Shown here in pieces: positions 18,586 through 29,037 of a DNA stretch of 64,000 bases. The notes beneath the pieces were generated by a model that saw nothing but the letters and a program-made list of their open reading frames with translations, had not been told where the DNA came from and made no database searches. The stretch is taken from positions 141,017 to 205,016 of the forward strand of contig CAJJBZ010000008.1 of NCBI GenBank assembly GCA_905182535.1. Direction: 5' to 3'. Position numbers and translations under genes: made by a program. The first letter of the stretch is position 1. Every line of letters begins with the position of its first letter. Origin of the DNA: an uncultured Planktomarina sp. (GTDB taxonomy: Bacteria > Pseudomonadota > Alphaproteobacteria > Rhodobacterales > Rhodobacteraceae).

Positions 18586-19118
18586 AAGTGGCCCCGTTTG
18601 AAAGTTTACAAACCACTATTGTGGTAAAACTATAAAATGTCGACTTTAAATTTGGGACTTAGGGGCCGCTACTTACATTATAATCCTATTGAGATTATTA
18701 TTTAGATAATCGGATCAAGGTCAGAAAATTAATGAGTGAGAAATAGGTGCTATCCCCTCTAGGCTTTGGAGATGTGGTGGTGGCCGAAAATGCCTCAGGG
18801 TTTATTATGTAATGAGATGGTTGTAGGCGTGCGCACCAGTGTTTGGCCATTCGTATGCTTAGGGACAGTCGCCTCATCTAAAATCTTATTTTAGATTAAA
18901 CCCAAAAACTGAGGCTGTTTTTGGCTCGATCAAACGTGAAGTGGCTTGTCCGATGACGTGATGCATGACGTATTTAAAAACGGTAGTGGTGATAGTGTTA
19001 GCAAGCACTATGCAGATGCCCTGCGCAAATCAGTTGACGAATTGTGACCTTTGATCAAAATTTCTGCACATTAGCTCTTGTGGTTTGCCCAATGAAAGAC
19101 TAACTAATTCAAACTTGG
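18586..19118. other. Intergenic region before tRNA-fMet with an integrase tail relic
   Basis: 533 bases. Contains a perfect 9-bp AT-rich inverted repeat (18876-18884/18888-18896) and a short coding relic described separately (18955-19047). No intact gene. Confidence 0.5.
18955..19047 (+). pseudogene. Possible C-terminal relic of a tyrosine recombinase
   Basis: The frame reads VFKNGSGDSVSKHYADALRK and ends SVDEL-stop. GSGDSVSKHYAD resembles the end of phage-type integrases around the catalytic Tyr (G-x-G-D-S-V-S-x-x-Y). It ends 72 bases before tRNA-fMet. No upstream catalytic part is present. The assignment rests on one short block. Confidence 0.35.
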
Positions 19119-19622
<504 letters not shown>

Positions 19623-19751
19623 AAAAGGCGCCGGATAAAGTTTTTCATATAAACACCTGCTACTGGCCGTCTGTACATCGCGGACGATTCTATTTTTACC
19701 CAGTATTAACTGGCTCATTTTTAAATCGATTGATCTAGGGCTGATCAGCAA

Positions 19752-20282
19752 AAAGTCGCCTGACGTCTACTCAAGTTAAGATTTTTGAAGTGGGTCTGGC
19801 GACTTTGTTGTCTCGTTAACTGACAGACAAGTCCCTCATTTAACTACACCTATAATTTTTGAATGAGGGACATCGTGAATGACTTCACTATCAATTCCGT
19901 TCCTGCGTGAGACCCGTTTTCCTGTGGTAGGATTTTTCACATACCGTCGTCGGTTCCAAACTAGTCTACCAATGTACAATTCGTTTCTTTACATTCAGAG
20001 AGAGGTAAGACGAAGTCTTCCAATATCTTTCTTTTCCACTTTTTCAGCGATCCATCGAATGAAGCCTGATGTGGTTTGGGCAAACCGACCCAGTGTTGCT
20101 GATGCTTGCAGGTCCGATAAGATTCTGCTGTCTGCCGCGCCCTAACAACTTTGTCTCTCGACAAAGTATGGAACAATCGTCCATATTGATGCCGTTGGTA
20201 GGAAGACCGAAGTCGACTATCGGTTTACCTGCGCTGGGATCACAATTGACGGCAAAGATGGAGTGAAGGTACAGAAAAAACG
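19752..20282. other. Intergenic region before the 20-33 kb catabolic cluster
   Basis: About 530 bases. A plus-strand frame near 20175-20275 reads TIVHIDAVGRKTEVDYRF then TCAGITIDGKDG and looks coding-like, but it is short, unmatched and overlaps the next start; it may be the end of a deleted gene. Nothing else recognised. Confidence 0.35.
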
Positions 20283-21425
20283 ATGCAAAAGGGAATGTAC
20301 ACATACGCTTGGGATCTTCAGGAAGAGGGGGTCAAAAAAGTAGTGGGTCGTCTGCGTAATGCCGGTCTCAATACAGTGACACTCGCGACCAGTTATCACG
20401 CTGGTAAGTTTCTACGTCCGCATGCCCCGCGCCACAAAGTGTATTTTCCAGAAGATGGAACTGTATATTTCCAGCCTGATCCCTCCCGATATAGGAGAGT
20501 CAAACCAAGAGTTTCTCGCATAGTCGATGATTTTGATGCCCTTCGAGAGCTGGAAAAACATGCTCCTGATATGGACTGCACAAGTTGGACTGTTGGGCTC
20601 CACAATACAACATTAGGCAATGAGTACCCGGATCTTGTGGCGCAGAACGTGTTTTCTGACCTGCTGTTCAACTCGCTTTGCCCATCACAACCCGACGTTC
20701 GCCAATATCTGGTGTCGCTTTGTACCGATCTTGGTGATAATTACAGAATAAGTGAGTTGGCAATCGAAACGCCTGGTTGGCAAGCATTTCGACATGGTCA
20801 CCATCATGAATTTGAGCTGGTGGAACTCTCAAACAAAGTTGAGACTATGCTCGGAATTTGCTTTTGCGCGTCATGCCGGTCTGGTGCCAAATGCCACGGC
20901 ATTGATATTGAAAGTTTGGCGCGAAATACACGCCGAGAACTTGAGCTTTTTTTTGAAGATGGAACCGAACCGAGTATTGATGTAAAAAATGATCCGGATT
21001 GGCATGCATTTCATATCTGGCGTGCCAAAGTAGTAGCAAATCTTGTTTCTGAAGTCCGCGAAGCCCTTAATCCCAACGTCACACTGGCGATAATTCCGAC
21101 TGTTCAGAGCCCGAATAGCCTTTGCTGGAGTGAAGGTAGCGACCTCTCTCTTCTTGCAAGTGCCGCTGATCGTCTGGAAATTCCCGTTTATCAAACTGGG
21201 CTTTCTTCAATGACTGAAGACGTTAAACAGGTTCGCACTGTCGCTGGAATAGACGCGCGCATAGGTTATATTTTGCGCCCCAGTTATCCTAATATCAACA
21301 GTTTTTCCGAGCTTCGTGACGCAGTTAATATGATCACGAATGCCGGTGCGGAAACGATTTCGTTTTATAATTATGGGCATATTCGACTTCAGTCATTAGA
21401 CTGGATAGAGGGTGTTTTTACCTGA
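20283..21425 (+). CDS. Uncharacterised TIM-barrel protein, glycoside-hydrolase-like
   Basis: 380 residues, no signal peptide. The start MQKGMYTYAWDLQEEG and blocks such as AGLNTVTLATSYHAG, AIETPGWQAFRHGHHHEF, the CFCASCRSGAKCHG cysteine motif and a run of strands ending SFYNYGHIRL suggest a (beta/alpha)8 barrel of the putative-glycosidase kind. The CxxC-type pair is unusual there and might bind metal. No catalytic acids can be assigned with certainty. The ribosome site is weak. An SDR gene follows after 17 bases, so they are probably cotranscribed. A carbohydrate role is inferred from the neighbouring sugar importer. Confidence 0.65.
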   Translation: MQKGMYTYAWDLQEEGVKKVVGRLRNAGLNTVTLATSYHAGKFLRPHAPRHKVYFPEDGTVYFQPDPSRYRRVKPRVSRIVDDFDALRELEKHAPDMDCTSWTVGLHNTTLGNEYPDLVAQNVFSDLLFNSLCPSQPDVRQYLVSLCTDLGDNYRISELAIETPGWQAFRHGHHHEFELVELSNKVETMLGICFCASCRSGAKCHGIDIESLARNTRRELELFFEDGTEPSIDVKNDPDWHAFHIWRAKVVANLVSEVREALNPNVTLAIIPTVQSPNSLCWSEGSDLSLLASAADRLEIPVYQTGLSSMTEDVKQVRTVAGIDARIGYILRPSYPNINSFSELRDAVNMITNAGAETISFYNYGHIRLQSLDWIEGVFT

Positions 21426-21442
21426 CCATTACGGAGAGAAGC

Positions 21443-22237
21443 ATGTCGCGATACAAAAATACAGTAGCTTTAATTACGGGCGCTGGGCAGGGTATCGGCC
21501 GCGCAATAGCACAAAAACTTGCTAAAGATGGCGCTTTAGTAACAGTCCTCGATATAGACGAGGGAAATGGGCGAAAAACTGTCGAAATGCTCAAGCAGGA
21601 TGGCCATCAATCCCATTTTGTTAGAGCCGATATCACAAATTTTAGTGAAGTCGAAGAGGCTTTTGCCAAGACTGCAGAAAAGCTGGGTCCAATCGAACTT
21701 CTTATTAACAATGCTGCATTTAGTATCGCTGGAAACCTCGAAAATATTTCACTAGATGCCTGGCATCGAGAAATTGATGTAAACTTGAACGGTACTTATC
21801 ACTGCATTCGTGCAATAGTTCCAGCTATGACGAAGGCTGGTGGTGGCGTAATTATCAATATTTCTTCTGTGAACGGCGTTCGCTATTTTGGTAATCCCAG
21901 CTATAGCGCAGCAAAAGCTGGAATTATCAACCTTACCCAGTCGGTTGCAAGCGAGTTTGGCGGCAAGGGCATCCGATGCAACGCGGTTCTGCCCGGTGCA
22001 GTGCGTACAGACGCAATCACTTGGAAAACACGCATTGAAAAAGATCCAAATATATTCGAGAAGCTTGGTCGATGGTATCCAGTTGGCCGTGTAGGAGAGC
22101 CAGAAGACATTGCTAAAGCTGTTTCTTTTCTTGGTTCAAACGAGGCAGAGTTCATTAGCGGAGTGGCGCTTCCAGTTGATGGCGGGTTACTGGCTGGCAT
22201 GAATGTGATGATCGAAGATTTTATTTTAGAAGACTAG
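21443..22237 (+). CDS. SDR family NAD(P)-dependent oxidoreductase
   Basis: 264 residues. Classical short-chain dehydrogenase: TGAGQGIGRAIA (cofactor loop), NNAAFSIAG, the catalytic Ser (NISSVNG) and YSAAKAG with catalytic Tyr and Lys, and a C-terminal PVDGGLLAG. Asp follows the second strand (VLDIDEG), favouring NAD. It oxidises a sugar or hydroxy acid to a ketone; the exact substrate is unknown. GGAGAG precedes the ATG. Confidence 0.92.
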   Translation: MSRYKNTVALITGAGQGIGRAIAQKLAKDGALVTVLDIDEGNGRKTVEMLKQDGHQSHFVRADITNFSEVEEAFAKTAEKLGPIELLINNAAFSIAGNLENISLDAWHREIDVNLNGTYHCIRAIVPAMTKAGGGVIINISSVNGVRYFGNPSYSAAKAGIINLTQSVASEFGGKGIRCNAVLPGAVRTDAITWKTRIEKDPNIFEKLGRWYPVGRVGEPEDIAKAVSFLGSNEAEFISGVALPVDGGLLAGMNVMIEDFILED

Positions 22238-22364
22238 AAATTTTGTGACCCTGAGAAATTCTAAGACCTACCGAGCCGCAAACTTTGTTAGGAATTATTC
22301 ATATATACGCCGAACACGTTTCCATCGGCTCTATCCAATTCAGAGGCGGTAAATGTTTTGAACA

Positions 22365-22789
22365 CTCGCACAAGACCCAGACATCACGTTGTTTGAGTTG
22401 CGTGATGCACTGGCAGACGCGACTGGTCTGCAGGTTCAGCACTATGCTATCGGGCATCTACTAAAGCGCTTCAGGGCCACATAAAAAAAGTCACTGGTTG
22501 CCACCGAATGCCCCATGCCGTAATGCTCATGGATCAGGCCGGGTGGCACATGACCAATGCGCTCATCGTACCCGAGAATATCAGCATCATACCGCTACCG
22601 GCCAAATGTCCAGAGCTCAATCCAGTCGAAAATATCTGGCAGTTCATGCGGGACAACTGGCTCTCCAACCGCGTCTTCGAATCCTATGATGAGATCGTCG
22701 ATCATTGCTGCGATGCCTGGAACAAGCTGATCGAACTGCCCTCGCGCATCATGTCCATAGGAAACCGCCAATGGGCTCAAGAGTTCTGA
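22365..22789 (+). pseudogene. IS630-family transposase relic, internally deleted
   Basis: 22365-22484 encodes an N-terminal helix-turn-helix block (LAQDPDITLFELRDALADAT, HYAIGHLLKRF). A TAA and a frame change follow KKSLVATE. 22508-22789 encodes the C-terminal DDE half: MLMDQAGWH (second Asp), PLPAKCPELNPVENIWQFMR (catalytic Glu) and NRQWAQEF. The first Asp region is missing. No terminal inverted repeats or TA duplication were found by eye. It lies between the SDR gene and the convergent amidohydrolase gene and may have split an operon. Confidence 0.8.
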
Positions 22790-23062
22790 TCACTGCAGGT
22801 TGTTATCAGACGCATCAGCACACGTTCATTCACATCAGTGTTCGACGCGATCAGCGCCATCTACAAAATGTACTCAACACAGGAGTGTTCAAACTACTTT
22901 CACGCAGCAGGTTATGGATCAGGTTAATTTAGAAACGCGTTAGTTGTCAGTCTGAGGATCCGATGAAGATACTAGATCCAACTAAATTTATTATCAGGCC
23001 AGTGTATTTCAGTATTCTGAATTAACCAAAATTCTATTTAACTTCAATCCTATTAATGCCTG

Positions 23063-24013
23063 TCAGCAGGAAATCTTCCCATGAGTTGGATCCAAAATCT
23101 GTGTCTCAGCCATTTTGTAGTACCTGGCGGCGTTTGCACAAAATAACTTGTATAAGTCTGATCCGCTCAGGTGTTTTAGTATTACTTTGAAAGCTGTATA
23201 AGTGCTGTCAAATGTTGCGTAAAGCGTTTCTACTGGGTGGTCGCTGGCCAACATGATGCGATCCGCACCGAAACAGTCTATGCAAGTCAAAACAACCTGA
23301 GCAAGACTGTCCAGTGTCCATTGTTGATCGTAGGCGACCAGGTCTGAAACTTTCAGAACAATGTTTGGTGCATTTGCCAGGCTGCACAACCCATTTTTCC
23401 AGTCGTCGAATCCTGCCTGCGTTCGATCGATTGGAGCCCCGCAGTGGTTCAAAATGAACAGTGTCTGCGGAAAATCATTGGCCAACCGTAATGCCGCCCC
23501 AAACTGCCAAGGCATAATCAACAGATCGAACGAAAGATCATGGGTAGCCAGAACTTCCATCCCGCGGCGCCAGTCCGGGTCATCCATCTGCTCGAATTCT
23601 GAAGCTGCCTTCCGGGACTTACTGAGTATCTCCCGGACGCCAGTTACCCGCGGATGCGCGGTGTAGCGATCCAAGAGGTTCGCAATGTTTGGTTTGGCCA
23701 GTTGAGCATGTGCGACGTAGCGTGCGGCCATCCAATCGGGTCGCTGAAGAGAATCCAGCCAAGTCAGTTCACCAAAGGGATTCGTGGGGTCCCAACCGGC
23801 TTCTATATGGACTGTGGCAATAACATTGTATCCAACTGATGCTATCAGATATTGTTCTGGAAGTTGGTTGCGGGATAGTGCGCCGGTTTGGTTCTTATCG
23901 GCCGACAACCATGGGTGTGAACAGCTTGATAAGTCCCAAAGATGGTGGTGAGCGTCGATGATAGGCCCGCAATAATAACCGCTGGCGTCCTGAACTGAAT
24001 TCGCGGCCATCAT
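23063..24013 (-). CDS. Amidohydrolase / lactonase family protein
   Basis: About 317 residues of the metal-dependent TIM-barrel group that includes L-fuconolactonase and 2-pyrone-4,6-dicarboxylate lactonase. Motifs: IIDAHHHLWDL, TVHIEAGWDP, ILNHCGAP, GADRIMLASDHPV and CANAARYYKM. Such enzymes open sugar lactones, fitting neighbours that oxidise sugars. The start is uncertain: ATG-ATG at 24013 and 24010 are best; the open frame reaches 24055. It is read in the minus direction, away from the Gfo/Idh gene, so its promoter shares the 330-base divergent region. Confidence 0.85.
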   Translation of the reverse strand: MMAANSVQDASGYYCGPIIDAHHHLWDLSSCSHPWLSADKNQTGALSRNQLPEQYLIASVGYNVIATVHIEAGWDPTNPFGELTWLDSLQRPDWMAARYVAHAQLAKPNIANLLDRYTAHPRVTGVREILSKSRKAASEFEQMDDPDWRRGMEVLATHDLSFDLLIMPWQFGAALRLANDFPQTLFILNHCGAPIDRTQAGFDDWKNGLCSLANAPNIVLKVSDLVAYDQQWTLDSLAQVVLTCIDCFGADRIMLASDHPVETLYATFDSTYTAFKVILKHLSGSDLYKLFCANAARYYKMAETQILDPTHGKISC

Positions 24014-24342
24014 TCTAGTTTTGTCCAGTGTGATAGGTGGCAAGAGTATTGGCAAACTCTAGCTTAAGCTCACACTGAAACCTTGCGTAATTTCCGCGTG
24101 AAATCCGAAAATCAGTTTTGCCCCAAAGCAGGATAGTCTTGCGTGATCCTGATCTGGCAAATTGTACTAACCACCTAAACGACTTGCGTACTTGACGGAA
24201 TAAGCTCCACATGGTGTTATTGTCCTACTGCTGACAACCTCAAGCCTACCTTGGGGGAATGTTAAAGTGAAGATTTATTTAAAAAATTTTACCATCTAGC
24301 CAAATTACCTTTGCTGTCAAGTAAATGAGGAGGGAGCTAAAA
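24014..24342. promoter_or_regulatory. Divergent promoter region
   Basis: About 330 bases between the minus-strand amidohydrolase and the plus-strand Gfo/Idh gene. A minus frame (24015-24212) is not credible. Promoters for both directions are expected here. No palindromic operator was recognised by eye. Confidence 0.4.
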
Positions 24343-25431
24343 TTGGAAAAATCTAATGTTACAACTGCTGCCTTAGACCTCCAGCAAACGTGGCCTCTGC
24401 CCAGCGTTATGCGCCCGATCACAATAGTTGGCGCAGGCGATATTGTGAAAACTGCGCATCTTCCTGCCTATCGAAAGCTGGGTTTTCCAATTGCGGGAAT
24501 TTTTGACCTGAATCCGCGCGCGGCCCACCTCTTGGCGCAGGAGTTCGATGTGGCTCAGGTGTTTGAAAGCTTGGATGAAGCGATTGAAGGGAGCGGCAAC
24601 CAGGGAGTTTATGATATCGCGCTGCCCCCAGCCGCAGTACTGCCGACAGTCAGTGAATTGCCTAAAGGATCGGTGGCATTGATCCAGAAACCAATTGGTG
24701 AAAACCTTGCCGAAACCCGCAGGATTATTTCAGCTTTGGATTCACGCAACATAATCGCCGCCGCAAATTTTCAACTTAGGTTCACACCATCTATGTTGGC
24801 CATACAAGATGCAGTGCGACGTGGAATTTTGGGATCCATCGTGGATGTCGATGTGCACTTGGCGGTGTACATGCCTTGGGAAAACTGGTCTTTTATTCCA
24901 GCGTTGGACGCCGTTGAGATTCCCTTACATTCCATCCACTATTTGGATTGGATCCGTTCGCTGCTTGGTGAACCTGCCAGCATTTTTGCAAAATCTGTTG
25001 CAAACCCACGGTATCCGGATCTGAAAGATTCTCGCAGCAGCATCATCCTTGATTATGGAAATTTGGTGCGCTGTTGCCTATCGCTTAATCAAACATACAA
25101 CTACGGCCCAGAATTTACCGAAGCCACCATCCGGGTCGAAGGAACCAAAGGCTGTGCACATCTGGATCTGGGATATCTTTTGGATTATACTAACCCATCT
25201 CCTGAGCGACTTCAGATGGTGACAGTTGGGGGAGCTTGGACGGACATTCCGTTGATCGGAGAAAGGATACCGGATTCTTTTGGCTCGGTAATGGCAAATT
25301 TACAGCGCTATGTAGCTTCTGAAGACAAGGTTTTGCACACAGACATTCATGATTCTTTTGCCACAATGGCACTTGTTGAAGCAGCCCTGGAATCAAGCCG
25401 GCAGGGTGGTTTTGTTCCTGAAAAATACTAG
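24343..25431 (+). CDS. Gfo/Idh/MocA family oxidoreductase
   Basis: About 362 residues. N-terminal Rossmann domain with VGAGDIVKTAHLPAY, then IFDLNPRAAHLLAQ and the family Lys motif IQKPIGENLAETR; the C-terminal alpha/beta domain follows. Members oxidise or rearrange sugars, inositols and amino sugars with NAD(P). TTG at 24343 is chosen because AGGAGGGA sits seven to eight bases before it; the ATG at 24325 lies in front of that ribosome site. The next gene starts 49 bases after. Confidence 0.88.
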   Translation: MEKSNVTTAALDLQQTWPLPSVMRPITIVGAGDIVKTAHLPAYRKLGFPIAGIFDLNPRAAHLLAQEFDVAQVFESLDEAIEGSGNQGVYDIALPPAAVLPTVSELPKGSVALIQKPIGENLAETRRIISALDSRNIIAAANFQLRFTPSMLAIQDAVRRGILGSIVDVDVHLAVYMPWENWSFIPALDAVEIPLHSIHYLDWIRSLLGEPASIFAKSVANPRYPDLKDSRSSIILDYGNLVRCCLSLNQTYNYGPEFTEATIRVEGTKGCAHLDLGYLLDYTNPSPERLQMVTVGGAWTDIPLIGERIPDSFGSVMANLQRYVASEDKVLHTDIHDSFATMALVEAALESSRQGGFVPEKY

Positions 25432-25480
25432 AGCCAAAAGAACGGGCCTCGCCAATTGGTATGCAAGTAAGGAGAACAAA

Positions 25481-26506
25481 ATGAAACACAATGGCCATAA
25501 TCACAATTTAAGTTGCTCGGTGGATTTTGATAAACTCGGAAAACAAATTGGAAGCTTTGATATTCCGTTGTCGGTACACGATGATGCTTGGGGCGTCGTT
25601 CGGGTCCCGATAACGTTGATCAGCAACGGCAATGGCCCAACAGTAATACTTGAAGGAGGGAATCACGGTGATGAATATGAGGGGCCTATAGTGTTGGGTG
25701 AAATGATCCGCGATTTGAATGTTGAAGATGTCAACGGTCGGCTAATTATCATTCCGGTGATAAATACCCCTGCTGTCGGTGCCGCTTGTAGGGTTTCGCC
25801 CATCGATGGGGTTAATATGAATCGCAGCTTTCCGGGCGATTTTCAGGGAACGACGACGCAACAAATTAGCGCCTTCGTCAACCATGTACTGTTTCCCTTG
25901 GCGGATGTGTTTCTTGATTTGCATTCAGGGGGATCTTCGCTAGATATCATTCCCAGTTCAGTGATTGAACCGGTAAAGGATCCAGACTTGAACCGCCGTA
26001 CAGTCAATGCGGGCAGGGCCTTCGGGGCATCTGCAATGGTTATTATTGACAATCGGGGCGAGGCGCGTACCGCCATGGCCTCGGCTGCGGCGGCAGGGCT
26101 GATTGCTATTGGGACTGAGTTGGGTGGGGGGGGCACCGTCTCCATCGATGCACTTAACCTTTGCCGGACAGGTGTGCGCAACGTATTGACCCATTTTGGG
26201 GTCTTGGCGCAAGATAAAGCACTAAAACGACCTGATGCCCCCAAACGATATGAACTTCTGCAAGGTGCACACGTTATTTCTGATCTCCAAGGGGTATTTG
26301 AACCGCTTCATCCCCTGGGAACCAAAGTCCAGTCTGGTCAGTTAGCGGGCCGAATCCATTTCATAACTGATCCACGATGCCGGCCAAAGGACATTTTTTA
26401 TAACGTAGACGGCATCGTCTATGGTCGCCGTCAGCCTGGCCATGTGAAGCCGGGAAACTGTTGTCTTGTGGTGGCCACGCAATTCGATGGTGATTCTAAT
26501 GATTGA
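25481..26506 (+). CDS. Succinylglutamate desuccinylase/aspartoacylase family deacylase (DoeB-like)
   Basis: 341 residues. Zinc carboxypeptidase-like fold: LEGGNHGDEYEGPIVLG gives the His and Glu ligands, VFLDLHSGG the second His, GVNMNRSFPG the substrate Arg region, and ELGGGGTVS lies near the end. AAGGAG precedes ATG at 25481. The family removes N-acyl groups from amino acids. The overall pattern is closest to DoeB, which deacetylates N-acetyl-2,4-diaminobutyrate in ectoine breakdown. No ectoine hydrolase gene is seen here, so the substrate may differ. It overlaps the next gene by 8 bases. Confidence 0.85.
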   Translation: MKHNGHNHNLSCSVDFDKLGKQIGSFDIPLSVHDDAWGVVRVPITLISNGNGPTVILEGGNHGDEYEGPIVLGEMIRDLNVEDVNGRLIIIPVINTPAVGAACRVSPIDGVNMNRSFPGDFQGTTTQQISAFVNHVLFPLADVFLDLHSGGSSLDIIPSSVIEPVKDPDLNRRTVNAGRAFGASAMVIIDNRGEARTAMASAAAAGLIAIGTELGGGGTVSIDALNLCRTGVRNVLTHFGVLAQDKALKRPDAPKRYELLQGAHVISDLQGVFEPLHPLGTKVQSGQLAGRIHFITDPRCRPKDIFYNVDGIVYGRRQPGHVKPGNCCLVVATQFDGDSND

Positions 26507-27434
26507 GCTAGGAGATATCAAGGCGGCTCGTGACCGCATATCTGAACATATCCGCAGGACGCCTGTTTTGCCTGTGAGGAACACGTCGTTGCCACTTGGT
26601 AAAGGTGAATTGTTCTTGAAACTGGAATGCATGCAGGTCACGGGATCATTCAAGGCTCGTGGTGCAACCAACAAATTTTTGACAATGCCAAAGGAAGCGG
26701 TGCGAAACGGGATCGTCACTGCGTCGGGTGGCAATCATGGAATTGCCGTGGCCCACGCCGCTACGATGGCTGGTGTGCCGGCTACGGTTTTTGTGCCAGA
26801 GGCCGTGACTGAAGAAAAGATCGCCCGTTTGCGCCAATGGGGCGCAAAAGTTGTCCGGAGAGGTAAGATATGGAACGATTCAAATGCTCTAGCCCTTAAC
26901 TATGCGAAAGAGCGGAATTGCGCCTATTTTCACCCTTTTGCTGACCCAGCTGTTGTGGCTGGGCAGGGCACCACGGCGCTGGAATTTTTGGAAGATGCAC
27001 CTACACCTGATGTGATGGTCGTGGCCATCGGTGGGGGTGGGTTGATTTCTGGCATGTCGATTGCATTGAAAGCCCTTCATCCAAATGTTCGGATTATTGG
27101 TGTTGAACCCACGGGGTCGCCGACGCTCAAGGCGTCGCTTGATGCAGGACGGGTTGTTAGACTACCAGAGGTGACAAGTCGCGTTGCAACTATGTCTTGT
27201 GGTGAAACAGATTCTGGTATTTTTGATCTAGTTCAGGCCCATGTGGACGATGTTATGCTTGTTGATGATGAGGATATTTTGGATGCCTGCCAATGGTTGT
27301 GGTCAGAATTAGGGATCGCCGCCGACCTCAGCGGTGCCGCTGCGATAGCGGTGTTGAAGTCCGGGAAGCTGCGGGTCGAAGAAGGACAAAAGGTTGCCGC
27401 TTTGATTTGTGGGGCGGGCAGCGATGGGATGTGA
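26499..27434 (+). CDS. PLP-dependent threonine/serine dehydratase family (EutB-like)
   Basis: 311 residues of fold-type II PLP enzymes. GSFKARGATNKF carries the PLP Lys; TASGGNHG and the glycine loop VAIGGGGLISGMS bind the phosphate; a C-terminal Ser/Cys pocket (CGAGSDG) is present. It eliminates water or ammonia from beta-hydroxy or diamino acids, leaving an enamine. EutB proteins of this kind sit beside DoeB in (hydroxy)ectoine loci, matching the order here. The start at 26499 overlaps the previous stop. A Rid-type deaminase gene further on could clear the imine product. Confidence 0.88.
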   Translation: MIELGDIKAARDRISEHIRRTPVLPVRNTSLPLGKGELFLKLECMQVTGSFKARGATNKFLTMPKEAVRNGIVTASGGNHGIAVAHAATMAGVPATVFVPEAVTEEKIARLRQWGAKVVRRGKIWNDSNALALNYAKERNCAYFHPFADPAVVAGQGTTALEFLEDAPTPDVMVVAIGGGGLISGMSIALKALHPNVRIIGVEPTGSPTLKASLDAGRVVRLPEVTSRVATMSCGETDSGIFDLVQAHVDDVMLVDDEDILDACQWLWSELGIAADLSGAAAIAVLKSGKLRVEEGQKVAALICGAGSDGM

Positions 27435-27959
27435 TTTGAAAATCAGATTAATTGGTAGGTGCTGTCAAGGAAATTTGGTTGAAGCGGACGCCGCGATCTA
27501 CTAGTTATCGCGAATGAAAAATAAAGCCTTTTGTAACAGACTAAAAAATCGCCTGAGTTCATTCGCTTGACTATAATTTTGTAAATCTAATTTTTGCTTT
27601 TGCTCTTATGCGAAGGGCCCAATGTACGAGAAAATGTTGAAGCTAGGCATGAGACGATACAGTTTTGGTGAAATAAATTTGACCTAAAATTTGCTGATGA
27701 GCTTCATCGAAGGAGAATTGCTTGAGCACGGCCTTAGTCAGAGTAGAGGTCGCATTCGGTTGACAGCACCTCGCGTGCCATCTGTTCGGATAGAATTACC
27801 GTCATTCCTCCGTCAAGAGCCTTACCCTTGGAGACTTATACCGTTTGGGCCATCACACTTTTGGCGTTAACTAACAATCGACCGAACGAAAGCTACCTGA
27901 AAACGATAGTGTAATTCGATCCTGCAAAAGCAGTCCACCCTTTTAAACGTTGATGTAAA
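27435..27959. other. Intergenic region with a coding-like scrap
   Basis: 525 bases. On the minus strand, 27734-27822 reads KALDGGMTVILSEQMAREVL then STECDLYSD-stop, resembling the end of a real protein, but an upstream stop limits it and no family was recognised. It may be left from a deletion. No other feature. Confidence 0.35.
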
Positions 27960-29037
27960 TCAGATCTTTGGAAGGGCCATGCCTGTATCAGCCTGAAATA
28001 ATTGGGAATGTTCGACATTGGGTCTAATCCAGACGGTTTCGCCTGCCTTCACATGGTAAAAAATTTAACAGCACACATATCTGTGCGCCCTCGCGCTGAC
28101 CAAACATTTCAAGCTCACGCCCAGTCATTTCGATCATGTCAATCGATAATTCTAAACCATCCTTTTCGTTGGTGAGTAAGAAATCCTCTGGGCGGACACC
28201 TAGTATTACTGGCATTCCGTCCTCGCCACTTTGGTTGGAAGGCAATTCAACCCGGCCACCGCCAGATAAATCAATCCAGATCTTACCATTATTTCGCTGT
28301 AGTTTTCCCTTCAGCATGTTCATCGCCGGCGAACCGATGAAGCTGGCGACAAACGTATTGGCTGGGTTGTCGTAAACTTCATCAGGAGTGCCGATCTGCT
28401 CGATGTTGCCGTTGTTCATGACAACGATGCGATCGGCCAGCGTCATCGCCTCGATCTGGTCATGGGTTACATAGACCATCGTAGCTTGAAGGCGTTGGTG
28501 CAAACCACGCAGCTCAGTGCGCATTTGAACCCGAAGCTGGGCATCAAGATTCGACAGTGGTTCATCCAGCAAGAAAGCCATCGGTTCTCGCACCAGCGCA
28601 CGGCCCATGGCGACACGCTGACGCTGACCGCCTGACAACTGGCGCGGGTAACGGTCCAGATATTCGCTCAGCTCGAGCATCTCGGCTGCCCACTCGATGC
28701 GACGCGTTTGTTCAGCCTTGTCCATTTTGCGCATTCGCAGCGAAAACGACATATTACCGCGCACCGTCATGTGCGGGTAAAGTGCGTATGATTGAAATAC
28801 CATGGCGATATCTCGGTCCTTTTCAGGCACGTAATTGATCACCCGGTCACCAAGAATGATTTTGCCCTGAGTTACCTCTTCAAGGCCTGCGATCATCCGA
28901 AGCAGCGTTGTCTTGCCGCATCCTGAAGGACCGACCAGCACAACAAACTCCTTGTCGGCAATCTCAAAACTGAGGTCGTGAAGTACCTCCAGGTCGTCGT
29001 AACGCTTAATTAAGTTAATAATTTCAATCTTGGCCAT
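27960..29037 (-). CDS. Sugar ABC importer ATPase, UgpC/MalK type (frameshifted near the end)
   Basis: Powers CUT1 sugar-type import. Walker [14 protein letters not shown], signature [15 protein letters not shown], Walker [14 protein letters not shown] and switch His VTHDQIEAM are intact. A MalK-type regulatory domain ([10 protein letters not shown]) follows. At 28052-28054 the frame breaks. Removing one T joins FLP to [23 protein letters not shown] and a stop at 27960, a normal MalK ending; otherwise it stops early at 28024. Restored length is 359 residues. It is divergent from the binding-protein and permease genes that start at 29475, with shared control expected. Confidence 0.9.

Noticed and set aside
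19879..20145. Plus-strand 88-codon frame after the recombinase relic
   Set aside because: Ser/Arg/Phe-rich without hydrophobic or domain pattern; competing frames are equally open.
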